Below, in pieces: positions 1 to 5,576 of a stretch of 6,974 nucleotides of DNA. The translations under genes and the position numbers were made by a program. The DNA is taken from assembly GCA_964430275.1 (NCBI GenBank), contig CAYSGF010000003.1, positions 1-6,974 on the forward strand. The letters are read 5' to 3'. The notes under the pieces are model-generated. The model searched no databases and had not been told where the DNA came from. It saw only the letters and a list, made by a program, of their open reading frames with translations. The DNA is from DASTYK01 sp964430275 (GTDB taxonomy: Bacteria > Gemmatimonadota > Gemmatimonadetes > Longimicrobiales > RSA9). Each line of letters begins with the position of its first letter. Within the stretch, counting starts at the first letter, position 1.

Positions 1-1703
1 CGCTCCCGCAGGCGACGCATGATTTCCGTCCCTTCCGGCAGCGGCGCTTGGTCCGCCGGCCGCATCCGCATGGCGACGATGTGGTCCGCGGAGCGGGTCA
101 GTCCTTCGCGCTGATACAGCAGCACGATCATCATCAGCATCGCCGCAACGACCACGGCGAGCGGCTGCGTCAGGGCGATCTGCGCGATCACGAGCCCGCG
201 CTGCAGCCGCGCCTGCGCACCCGCAATCGAGGACGACGAATCGCGCAGTGCACCGGCGACCGCGAGACGCGTTGCATGAAGGGCGGGCGAGAGCCCGAAG
301 AGCAGGCCCACCGTGAGCGCGACGCCGAAGGTGAACAGCGTGGCCGGTACGCTCAGACCCATGTCGATCGGCATCACGGGAATGAGCGCGAGCGCCGCCC
401 GCTGCGCGCTCCACACGATCGCGAGCGCGATCGTCGCGGCCACGGTGGCCAGCAGTACGTTCTCCGTCAGCAGTTGTCGCACGATGCGCGGGCGGCCCGC
501 ACCCAGCGACAGCCGGATCGCGACCTCGCGCCGGCGCGCGATCGCGATCCCGGCGAGGAGTGCGCTCACGTTCGTGCACGTGACCAGCAGCACGACGAGC
601 GCGAGGCCGCCGAGCACGAGCGCCATCTGCCGCATGTCGGTTTCCCAGTTCGCATCGCCGCTCGCGGCGCGCAGTGGCACGACGTCCGCCGTGAGCGTGC
701 GTTCCTGGTCGTCGTTCGTGGGTGCAGCGTCCACGCGCCGCGCGACGCCGTTCACCGCGGCGCTGGCCATGGCCATCGTGACGCCCGGTTGCAGGCGCGC
801 AGCCACCCGGTACGCCTCCGCATCCGGCGCGAGTGACGGCAGGACGTGCGGCAGCGCCGGCAGCGGCGCCCAGATCTTGATCTCGGCGAGACTCGACATG
901 CCCTGGAAGCGCGGCGGCGCGACACCGATCACGGTGAAGGGAATGCCGTACACCAGCACCGTGCGTCCGAGCGCGTCCGGGCTGCGTGCGAACAGCCGCT
1001 CCCAGGCGACGTCGCCGATCACTGCGACGAGTGGCGACTCGCCCGTGTACTCCGCAGGCGTCGGCGCGCGCCCCAGCACCGGCTCGACGCCGACCACATC
1101 GAAGTACGATTCCGTGATGAACGTCGCCGTGCCGTCGTGCGACGCATCCTCGCCCGCCACACTGAACATCAGATCCATGTCGCGCCAGCCACCGACCATG
1201 CGGAACTGGTCGGTGAGCGCCATGTACTGCGCCATCTCCTCGTGCGTCGTGGCCCGACTCTGCCGACCCCACGACGGCGTCACCGCGATCGCGCGGATGC
1301 GCACCATGTCGGCCGCGCGCGGCACGCCCGGCGGCGGCGCCGTCGCATAGGAGTGCAGGAACGAGAACAGCATCGTGCTGATGCTCATGCCGAGTGCGAG
1401 CACACCGATCATCGTGAGCGTCGTCACCCGCCGGCGCGCGAACTGCCGCCCCGCGTAGCGCACGTCGGCCACGACCGCATCGAGACCGCCCGTGCCGCGC
1501 GCGAGCCGGCCTTCCTCCTGCAGATAGACGACGTTGCCGAACTCGCGCTCCGCAGCGCGACGCGCGTCGGACTCGCTCATGCCGCGCGCCATGAGACGCT
1601 CCGTCGCACGCGCGATGTGCTCGCCCATCTCCGCGCGCATCTCGCGCTCGAGACGGCGGCGGAATACGACGGAGCGGAGCCAGAGCAGAGGACGCTTCAG
1701 CAT
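1..1703 (-). CDS. ADOP-type ABC transporter permease (MacB/FtsX family), C-terminus cut by window edge
   Basis: This frame reads without a stop from ATG at 1703 to the window edge, giving 567 residues of a family that is usually about 800 or more. Residues 1-65 match the ADOP 'permease prefix' region: basic and amphipathic, with the RGMSESDARRAAEREFGN pattern. A first membrane segment lies near 93-118 and a MacB-like periplasmic domain near 125-345. Membrane segments follow near 361-389, 412-434 and 452-475. The family hallmarks are visible: TNVSALLAGIAIARRREVAIRLSLGAGR near 377-403 (shown here only by its key residues N378, R390-R392 and G401-G403), and LFGLSPALHATR near 468-479. A fifth segment near 503-530 begins the second repeat half. 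Such proteins are inner-membrane permeases without a linked ATPase. Their substrate is unknown, and by homology to MacB/LolCDE they could drive export or envelope transport. The gene follows a PadR gene closely and should be co-transcribed with it. There is no clear Shine-Dalgarno before 1703, so translational coupling is likely. Confidence 0.93.
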   Translation of the reverse strand, partial: MLKRPLLWLRSVVFRRRLEREMRAEMGEHIARATERLMARGMSESDARRAAEREFGNVVYLQEEGRLARGTGGLDAVVADVRYAGRQFARRRVTTLTMIGVLALGMSISTMLFSFLHSYATAPPPGVPRAADMVRIRAIAVTPSWGRQSRATTHEEMAQYMALTDQFRMVGGWRDMDLMFSVAGEDASHDGTATFITESYFDVVGVEPVLGRAPTPAEYTGESPLVAVIGDVAWERLFARSPDALGRTVLVYGIPFTVIGVAPPRFQGMSSLAEIKIWAPLPALPHVLPSLAPDAEAYRVAARLQPGVTMAMASAAVNGVARRVDAAPTNDDQERTLTADVVPLRAASGDANWETDMRQMALVLGGLALVVLLVTCTNVSALLAGIAIARRREVAIRLSLGAGRPRIVRQLLTENVLLATVAATIALAIVWSAQRAALALIPVMPIDMGLSVPATLFTFGVALTVGLLFGLSPALHATRLAVAGALRDSSSSIAGAQARLQRGLVIAQIALTQPLAVVVAAMLMMIVLLYQREGLTRSADHIVAMRMRPADQAPLPEGTEIMRRLRE

Positions 1704-1747
1704 GCGGCTACGATGCTCGAGTAGGAGAAACGCAACAGGATGGTCAT
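1697..1747 (-). other. 16-codon open frame bridging PadR stop and permease start
   Basis: The PadR stop TGA (1749-1747) overlaps an ATG (1747-1745) in the arrangement TGATG. That ATG opens a frame of 16 codons (MTILLRFSYSSIVAAC), which ends with TGA at 1699-1697. This stop lies 1 nt past the permease ATG at 1703-1701, in the arrangement ATGCTGA. The permease start has no evident Shine-Dalgarno, so ribosomes passing through this small frame could reinitiate there. Whether the peptide itself matters is unknown. Chance overlap is possible in such GC-rich DNA. Confidence 0.25.
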
Positions 1748-2079
1748 CACGTCACGCGCAGGATCGCCGCGAGTGCGCCACTGAACCGCTCCCAGCTCTC
1801 GCGCTGCTGCGCCAGGTGCCTGCGGCCGGGAGCGGTCACGGAGTACACCTTCGTGCGACGTCCCGTGTCGGAGTCCGCCCACGTCGCCTTCAGCAGCCCC
1901 TTCTGCTCGAGCCGGTAGAGAGACGGGTAGAGCGACCCCGCATTCACGCTCAGCACGTCCTTCGAGATCGCCTGGATGCGCAACGTCAGGTCGTATCCGT
2001 TCGTCGGCTCGGCTCGCAGGAGCTGCAGTACGATCAGGTCGAGCGTCCCGGGCAGGAACGGTGTGCTGGCCTGGGTCAT
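1747..2079 (-). CDS. PadR-family repressor, acidobacterial ADOP-associated type
   Basis: This 110-residue protein is a near full-length single-domain PadR regulator. The winged-helix core starts at GTLDLIVLQLL (11-21) and continues through NGYDLTLRI (27-35). The recognition region is SLYPSLYRLEQKGLL (49-63), and the wing contains GRRTKVYSVTAPGRRHL (73-89). A short C-terminal helix, residues 90-108, probably dimerises. The length, the ISKDVLSVNAGSLYP stretch and the TP/TAPGR ending resemble the acidobacterial PadR subgroup that sits beside ADOP permeases, in line with TIGR03433 as I recall it. The gene lies immediately upstream of such a permease with overlapping stop/start signals, so it probably represses its own operon. 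The inducer is unknown. Start ATG 2079 is the first start that keeps the domain intact, and a tandem pair of palindromes lies just upstream. Confidence 0.93.
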   Translation of the reverse strand: MTQASTPFLPGTLDLIVLQLLRAEPTNGYDLTLRIQAISKDVLSVNAGSLYPSLYRLEQKGLLKATWADSDTGRRTKVYSVTAPGRRHLAQQRESWERFSGALAAILRVT

Positions 2080-2096
2080 CGTCGATCCGCTGGTGG

Positions 2097-2157
2097 AGCA
2101 CTTGGCAGTCTAGTGGTCGATTGAAGCCTCGCCGGAAAGCACTGGACAGTCAAGTGG
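2097..2157 (-). promoter_or_regulatory. Tandem palindromes upstream of PadR/permease operon, candidate PadR operator
   Basis: Two 20-bp direct copies (2138-2157 and 2097-2116 on the plus strand) match at 17 of 20 positions. Each contains a 17-bp palindrome, CACTGGACAGTCAAGTG at 2140-2156 and CACTTGGCAGTCTAGTG at 2099-2115. The shared symmetric consensus is CACTnGaCnGTCnAGTG. The copies are 41 bp apart, close to four helical turns, so two dimers could bind the same DNA face. The proximal copy is about 20 nt from the PadR start codon. On the minus strand the distal copy contains a TTGACT hexamer (2153-2148), which could be a -35 element; the matching -10 is weak. The operator role is inferred from position and symmetry. 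Confidence 0.6.
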
Positions 2158-2407
2158 TAGGGCCGCGGGCAGGGACCGGCGCTGTATGGGTGGGGTCGGC
2201 GCGCCGCCAACCGCCCGCGCGCACGATCATGCGTGGCGGCGCACCGGTGGCCCCGCGCACGTATGTCCCGCCGGCGTGTGGCCGGGACGATGCCTGTCCG
2301 TCCTCAGGCCTGCAGCGCCCCTCCGCTGTGCGGAACAGCGCGTCGAGCTCGGCCTCGTACTGCTCGTCCCAGAGCTCACCGGTCACATAGCGACGCTTTA
2401 CCAGTTC
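2150..2407 (-). pseudogene. SHOCT-like fragment in region between the two PadR genes
   Basis: About 330 bases (2080-2414) separate the two PadR genes. Apart from the operator palindromes, the only coding-like signal is a minus-strand open frame ending at TGA 2150. The first usual start, GTG 2386, gives 78 residues. The frame is open further upstream and reads ELVKRRYVTGELWDEQYEAE, followed by LDALFR, over about 2407-2330. That resembles the SHOCT short helical motif (ryarGEIdeeEyearl). In this family SHOCT normally sits at a C-terminus and is preceded by other sequence. Here it has no proper N-terminus and no usual start before the motif. What follows is low-complexity Pro/Gly/Arg sequence without family likeness. 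It may be the remains of a small gene that once followed the second PadR, or a chance frame. Confidence 0.3.
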
Positions 2408-2415
2408 ACCAGTTC
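2400..2415. repeat. 8-bp perfect tandem duplication at the end of the second PadR gene
   Basis: ACCAGTTC occurs twice without a gap (2400-2407 and 2408-2415). The second copy touches the TAG stop of the second PadR gene. It lies exactly where the SHOCT-like frame loses its start and looks like a small slippage duplication. An 8-bp insertion shifts the reading frame by two bases. Confidence 0.5.
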
Positions 2416-2993
2416 TACTCCGCCTCCGGCCGCACGCCCTCGACCTCGTGCAGTGCGCGGTCGAGGATCTCCTTCAGGCGAGTCACCACCGTCGCATCGC
2501 CCGGGTACTTCACCGTGCGCTCGAAGGTCGCCTGCGCCAGCCGCGCGAAGCTGCCCGCCAGTGCGCCGGTCTCCGCCCGCGTGAACTGCCGCGCGAACCC
2601 GGCGACGCGATCGAAGATCTCGTCCACCGTGTCGCGGTTCTCCTCGAGGTGTTCGCGGCCGGCGTCCGTGATCGTGTAGACCTTCTTCCCATCCCGCTCC
2701 TCGCCCCGCACGAACCCCTGGTCCTCGAGCATCTGCAGCGTCGGGTACACCGAGCCCGCGCTCGCGCGATAGCACCCCCCCGATTCCTCCTCCAGCGCCC
2801 GCATCACGTCGTAGCCGTGCATCGGCCGGTCCCGCAGCAGCCGGAGGATCACGTACTTCAGGTCCCCCCGGTCGAAGAACTGCCACCGGAATCCGGGCTT
2901 GCGCCCCCGGCCCGCCGTGCCGCGGCCGCGCCCGCCCATGCCGAAATCCCCCCAGCCGAAGCCGTCCCACCCGTCGTGTCTGCTGGCGCACAT
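2415..2993 (-). CDS. PadR-family transcriptional regulator with Gly-rich N-terminus and extended C-terminus
   Basis: This 192-residue protein is of the longer PadR class, broadly like YqjI. Residues 1-32 are a Gly/Arg/Trp-rich, probably disordered tail. The winged helix runs from about 40 to 118: FDRGDLKYVILRLL (40-53), the PMHGYD signature (57-62), SAGSVYPTLQMLEDQGFV (78-95) and a wing ending KKVYTITDAGREHL (103-116). Residues 119-185 form a helical extension that probably dimerises and ends in VVTRLKEILDRALHEV. The acidic end EAE followed by TAG looks natural. ATG 2993 is preceded by GGAAGG and AGGG purine stretches. No obvious target operon follows it on the same strand. The gene is divergent from the VPS62-like lipoprotein gene and has palindromes in its leader, so autoregulation is the likeliest circuit. 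The ligand is unknown; metal or a small hydrophobic compound are possibilities from the family only. Confidence 0.92.
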   Translation of the reverse strand: MCASRHDGWDGFGWGDFGMGGRGRGTAGRGRKPGFRWQFFDRGDLKYVILRLLRDRPMHGYDVMRALEEESGGCYRASAGSVYPTLQMLEDQGFVRGEERDGKKVYTITDAGREHLEENRDTVDEIFDRVAGFARQFTRAETGALAGSFARLAQATFERTVKYPGDATVVTRLKEILDRALHEVEGVRPEAE

Positions 2994-3012
2994 AGGTCCC
3001 TGCCTTCCGAGG

Positions 3013-3039
3013 TATCGTCCGTACTATCACGATATATCG
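3013..3039 (-). promoter_or_regulatory. Palindrome cluster before second PadR gene, candidate operator
   Basis: The leader 20-46 nt upstream of ATG 2993 holds overlapping symmetric sites. TATCGT (3013-3018) is inverted as ACGATA (3029-3034) with a 10-bp gap. TATC-AC-GATA spans 3025-3034, and CGATATATCG (3030-3039) is a perfect 10-bp palindrome. They are A/T-rich islands in GC-rich DNA, which is typical of a promoter core. A TATCGT hexamer on the minus strand could be the -10 box, with a poor TTGCTC about 17 bp upstream. Position suggests autoregulatory binding by the PadR protein. The sequence differs from the CACTnGaC operator of the first PadR, so the two regulators should not cross-bind. 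Confidence 0.5.
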
Positions 3040-3285
3040 GCAGATGTGTCGGAGCAATGGGGCCGCTACGCCGCCTGACGCTGGCCGCCGCGCCGCCTTC
3101 TGTCGACGCCCGCCGCGGCCCCGTATACTCTGATCGCTTCCCGCGTTCTCCTGCCTCGCGGCGAAGAATCAGGCATATAGAGGCCAGGCCCGTCACCGGC
3201 GTCGGTCCTCACCTGCCTGGCCGTCCCACACACAATTGCAGTGCAGCGAGAGCGAACGCTCTGGTCTGCCGTCCTACCACACCAG
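3040..3285 (+). promoter_or_regulatory. Divergent intergenic region and leader of the VPS62-like gene
   Basis: The 304 bases between the second PadR and the lipoprotein gene hold no coding frame I can support. On the plus strand, possible -10 hexamers are TATACT (3124-3129) and TATAGA (3176-3181), each without a good -35. GGCCAGGC (3182-3189) pairs perfectly with GCCTGGCC (3215-3222) and encloses a small ACCG/CGGT stem. AGAGCGAACGCTCT (3249-3262) is a second perfect inverted repeat. If transcription starts near 3135 or 3190, the leader is about 100-160 nt and may be structured. Regulation by this structure is speculative. Confidence 0.35.
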
Positions 3286-3290
3286 GGAGG
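3286..3290 (+). promoter_or_regulatory. Strong ribosome binding site fixing the VPS62-like start
   Basis: GGAGG lies 7 nt before ATG 3298. The frame is also open from GTG 3241, but the extra 19 residues there have no ribosome site and would bury the lipoprotein signal peptide. The start at 3298 is therefore preferred. Confidence 0.8.
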
Positions 3291-3297
3291 GATCCGT

Positions 3298-4314
3298 ATG
3301 GGTACGTCACGTCGCAGCATGGTGGTTCTTTTCGCGTTCGTCATGGGCGCATGCGCCAGCGACACCGTTACCGGGCCGGCGGGGGACGGGCTCCGCCCCT
3401 GGGACGAGCCCGTCGCGCCGCAGCGGTGGTCGTGCTACGACCCGGTCGACCCGCACTGCATCAACGACCCGCCGCCGGCGGATCCGGCGCCCGGTGCGCC
3501 TGGCTACTACCTCGGTCCCGACTTCAGCTATAGCGCCTGCACGGAAGGCATCAGCGACGCCGACCGGGACGGGCTGGCCGATTTCTGCGAGTATCAGCTC
3601 GCGCTGTCCTTCCGGCCGGAGCTCATGATGAGTCTGCAGGAGCCGGCGCCGGGGCGGGAGGAATACTGGGCTGCGACCGAACTCGGCGGGAACGTCGTCA
3701 TCGTGTACATGTTCGGCTACTACCAGGACAACGGTGACCCGGGCTGCCCGGACGGCATCTTCGGTGGCGGCGTCTGCGGCGGACACTGGGGCGACAACGA
3801 GTTCACGGTCGTGTACCTCTCCTTCGAGCAGGAGACCCAGCACTGGGAGCTGAACGGCCAGTACACGTCCGCGCACTGGGGTACCGGCATGTGTGTGCTG
3901 GATCTGTTCGACTGCGACTTCTCGGGGTTCCGGTACCGGACCGACCTGTCCTATCCGAAGGGGGAGAAGTACACGTACACGAAGGTGTGGATCGCGCGCA
4001 GCAAGCATGCGACGTACGCGTCGAAGTCAGCCTGCAACACGGGCGCGATACTCGATGCGGACGACTGCTCGGACAACGTCTCGGTCGGCCGATTCCACGT
4101 CAATCCGAATCGGAACGTCGGGTCCCAGCAGTATCCGTTCATGAATGCAGTGACCAGCATCAACAACCCGTTGACTCGCCCGGGCACGGAGTACTTCTGG
4201 TCGGACGTCCCGTTCTGCGGCTGGAGCGTCAGCAGCGGCTCCCGTGCCTGGTGCGCGCCGACGAGCTACCGCGACGTGCTGACGGTGTTCCTGAACGAGC
4301 TGCCATGGGCGTAG
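3298..4314 (+). CDS. Cysteine-rich lipoprotein with VPS62-like domain
   Basis: This is a 338-residue secreted protein. Residues 1-18 form a lipoprotein signal peptide (basic MGTSRR, hydrophobic core, VMGA), with lipobox Cys19. A Pro-rich linker spans about 40-70. DADRDGLADFCE (87-98) looks like a single calcium-binding loop of the EF-hand or thrombospondin-3 kind (D87, D89, D91, D95). The rest resembles the VPS62/DUF946-type beta-rich fold: FRPEL (105-109), a W/H/D-rich core with GHWGDNEFTVVYLSF (162-176) and HWELNGQYTSAHWG (182-195), then KVWIARSKHATYASKSAC (229-246) and a LDADDC motif (252-257). Besides Cys19 there are 12 cysteines (46, 54, 81, 97, 150, 160, 199, 206, 246, 257, 307, 319), so several disulfides are likely. 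Function of bacterial members is unknown to me; surface carbohydrate or protein binding is only a guess. It is transcribed alone and ends at a strong hairpin. Confidence 0.8.
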   Translation: MGTSRRSMVVLFAFVMGACASDTVTGPAGDGLRPWDEPVAPQRWSCYDPVDPHCINDPPPADPAPGAPGYYLGPDFSYSACTEGISDADRDGLADFCEYQLALSFRPELMMSLQEPAPGREEYWAATELGGNVVIVYMFGYYQDNGDPGCPDGIFGGGVCGGHWGDNEFTVVYLSFEQETQHWELNGQYTSAHWGTGMCVLDLFDCDFSGFRYRTDLSYPKGEKYTYTKVWIARSKHATYASKSACNTGAILDADDCSDNVSVGRFHVNPNRNVGSQQYPFMNAVTSINNPLTRPGTEYFWSDVPFCGWSVSSGSRAWCAPTSYRDVLTVFLNELPWA

Positions 4315-4324
4315 CACGCTGACT

Positions 4325-4383
4325 GGAACGCGCGGATGCGGGGCGGTGGGCTGCCGGCAGAGCCCGCCGCCCCGCAGCGTTCC
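4325..4383 (+). terminator. Long two-part hairpin, likely terminator of the VPS62-like gene
   Basis: An outer 7-bp stem, GGAACGC (4325-4331) with GCGTTCC (4377-4383), encloses an inner 15-bp stem of 4338-4352 with 4361-4375. The inner stem has one G-T wobble and an 8-nt loop. It begins 10 bases after the stop codon. There is no U-tract, as is common in high-GC lineages, so termination efficiency is uncertain. The symmetry would also serve the opposite strand. Confidence 0.7.
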
Positions 4384-4471
4384 GGGCCGGTGACCGCGCC
4401 ACCCGGACGATGCCGGGTTCGCGATGCAGCGCCGCCTCCAATACCTTGCCCAGGGCGTTGACCCGACTCAC

Positions 4472-4476
4472 AGGAG
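4472..4476 (+). promoter_or_regulatory. Shine-Dalgarno AGGAG pointing to an ACG start
   Basis: AGGAG is the only good ribosome site before the signalling gene. It is 6 nt from ACG 4483, 3 nt from CTG 4480, 18 nt from ATT 4495 and 27 nt from GTG 4504. The optimal spacing falls on ACG. Confidence 0.6.
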
Positions 4477-4482
4477 CACCTG

Positions 4483-5445
4483 ACGAAGCGCACGATTCTC
4501 GTCGTGGACGACGACGCAACGTCCGCCGCTGCCGTCCAGCGGCAGCTCGCCGGCTTCGGCTACGATGCCGCGTGGAGCACGGCAGTAGCCGCAGCCGCAG
4601 GGCCGCCCGCGGCGGAGCTCGTGCTCCTGCGGCTGGTGCCGGGCGGGGGCGGTGCGGGCACGCGCGCGCTGGAGGCGCTCCGGCAGCAGAACGAGTCGCG
4701 TGTCGTACTGCTCGTCGCGGAGGGCGACGTGCCGGCGCTGCGTCGCAGCCGCCTGAGCGAGCCGGACGGCCACATCGTGATGCCGTGCACGGAGCGCGAG
4801 CTGCGTGTCGAAGTCGAGCTCGCCTTCTGCCGGCACGATGCCGCTGCTGCCGTGCGCGAGGCGGAGGACCGGTTCTTTTCGACGTCGATCGACATGCTCT
4901 GCTTCCTCGACTTCAGCGGCCATTTCAAGCGACTGAACCCCGCGTGGGAGCGGACACTCGGGTTCACGCGCCAGGAGCTGATGGCACGGCCGTTCATCGA
5001 GTTCGTGCACCCCGACGATCGCGAGCGCACACTGGCGCAGAACGCGCGCGTGCGGGCCGGCGGCCAGGCCCTCGGCTTCGAGAACCGCTATCTGTGCAAG
5101 GACGGCTCGTACCGCTGGCTGCACTGGAACGCGGCGCCTGATGCGGACGCCAGCGTGATCTACTCCGTCGCGCGCGACGTGACCGTGGCGAAGCAGGCGG
5201 CGGCCGAGCGCGATCAGCTCGTGAGCGAGCTGCAGGAGGCGCTCGCCGAGGTGAGCGCGCTGCAGAGCATCCTGCCGATCTGTTCCTACTGCAGGAAGAT
5301 CCGCGACGACGAGAACTACTGGCACGACGTCGAAGCCTACATCTCGCTCCACACATCGGCGCGCTTCAGCCACGGCATCTGCCCGAGCTGCCTGGCGACG
5401 CACATCGACCCGGAGCTGCGCGAGCCGGAGGGCGGCAGCGAATGA
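4483..5445 (+). CDS. Degenerate receiver-PAS sensor protein with CxxC...CxxC C-terminal tail
   Basis: Counting ACG 4483 as residue 1, the protein has 320 residues. Residues 1-120 are a receiver-like domain with beta-1 ILVVDDD (5-11) and an ending ERELRVEVELA typical of receivers fused to PAS. The phosphoacceptor position in LVLLRLVPG is Arg50 instead of Asp, the switch Thr/Ser is Val78, and the conserved Lys before Pro101 is Met100. It should not take phosphate. PAS fold: about 127-240, including DMLCFLDFSGHFKRLNPAWE, FVHPDD and KDGSYRWLHW. A coiled coil follows at about 238-265. The tail, LPICSYCRKIRDDENYW through FSHGICPSCL, carries C267-x2-C270 and C300-x2-C303. It is a recurrent C-terminal module of PAS proteins and probably binds metal; I know no established function. 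No kinase, cyclase or DNA-binding domain is present, so it may signal by protein contact. The first conventional start, GTG 4504, would delete beta-1 and has no ribosome site. An in-frame stop at 4459 limits extension. Confidence 0.88.
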   Translation, partial: TKRTILVVDDDATSAAAVQRQLAGFGYDAAWSTAVAAAAGPPAAELVLLRLVPGGGGAGTRALEALRQQNESRVVLLVAEGDVPALRRSRLSEPDGHIVMPCTERELRVEVELAFCRHDAAAAVREAEDRFFSTSIDMLCFLDFSGHFKRLNPAWERTLGFTRQELMARPFIEFVHPDDRERTLAQNARVRAGGQALGFENRYLCKDGSYRWLHWNAAPDADASVIYSVARDVTVAKQAAAERDQLVSELQEALAEVSALQSILPICSYCRKIRDDENYWHDVEAYISLHTSARFSHGICPSCLATHIDPELREPEGGSE

Positions 5446-5494
5446 TCCGTGCGACGGCCGTGGCGTGCTCGAACGCTGCCTGCACGATCTGCGC

Positions 5495-5522
5495 GGGACA
5501 GGCGGGCGCGTCAGCCTGCCCC
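5495..5522 (+). terminator. Weak hairpin after the signalling gene
   Basis: Bases 5495-5503 pair with 5514-5522 over nine positions with one A-C mismatch and a 10-nt loop. A pyrimidine-rich run (about 5521-5540) follows, although it is not a U-tract. It lies 50 bases after the stop codon and could terminate or attenuate transcription before the DUF6174 gene. Confidence 0.35.
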
Positions 5523-5562
5523 TCCCTCGCTCGTTCTCTCGATGCACGTGAGACCTCGAAAC

Positions 5563-5567
5563 GGGAG
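5563..5567 (+). promoter_or_regulatory. Ribosome binding site selecting the DUF6174 start
   Basis: GGGAG lies 9 nt before ATG 5577. The frame is also open from ATG 5442, which overlaps the previous stop as ATGA. That longer version adds 45 residues unlike a signal peptide in front of a perfect lipoprotein signal, so 5577 is preferred. Confidence 0.7.
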
Positions 5568-5576
5568 ACGCACCCC

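Noticed and set aside
48..1724. Long plus-strand open frames opposite the permease (48-836, 313-1350, 846-1724)
   Set aside because: They are Arg/His- or Ser/Ala/Thr-rich translations with no domain likeness. The minus strand encodes a clean permease with all family motifs across the same bases.
2265..2288. GTCCCG...CGGGAC hairpin between the PadR genes
   Set aside because: Only six clean base pairs in very GC-rich DNA with no U-tract; not distinguishable from chance.
2448..3533. Plus-strand 361-codon frame opposite the second PadR and into the lipoprotein gene
   Set aside because: Pro/Arg/Ala-rich shadow frame overlapping two well-supported genes in other frames.
5442..5576. Upstream start for the DUF6174 gene at ATG 5442 overlapping the previous stop
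   Set aside because: Would place 45 unrelated residues ahead of a perfect lipoprotein signal; ATG 5577 has its own ribosome site.
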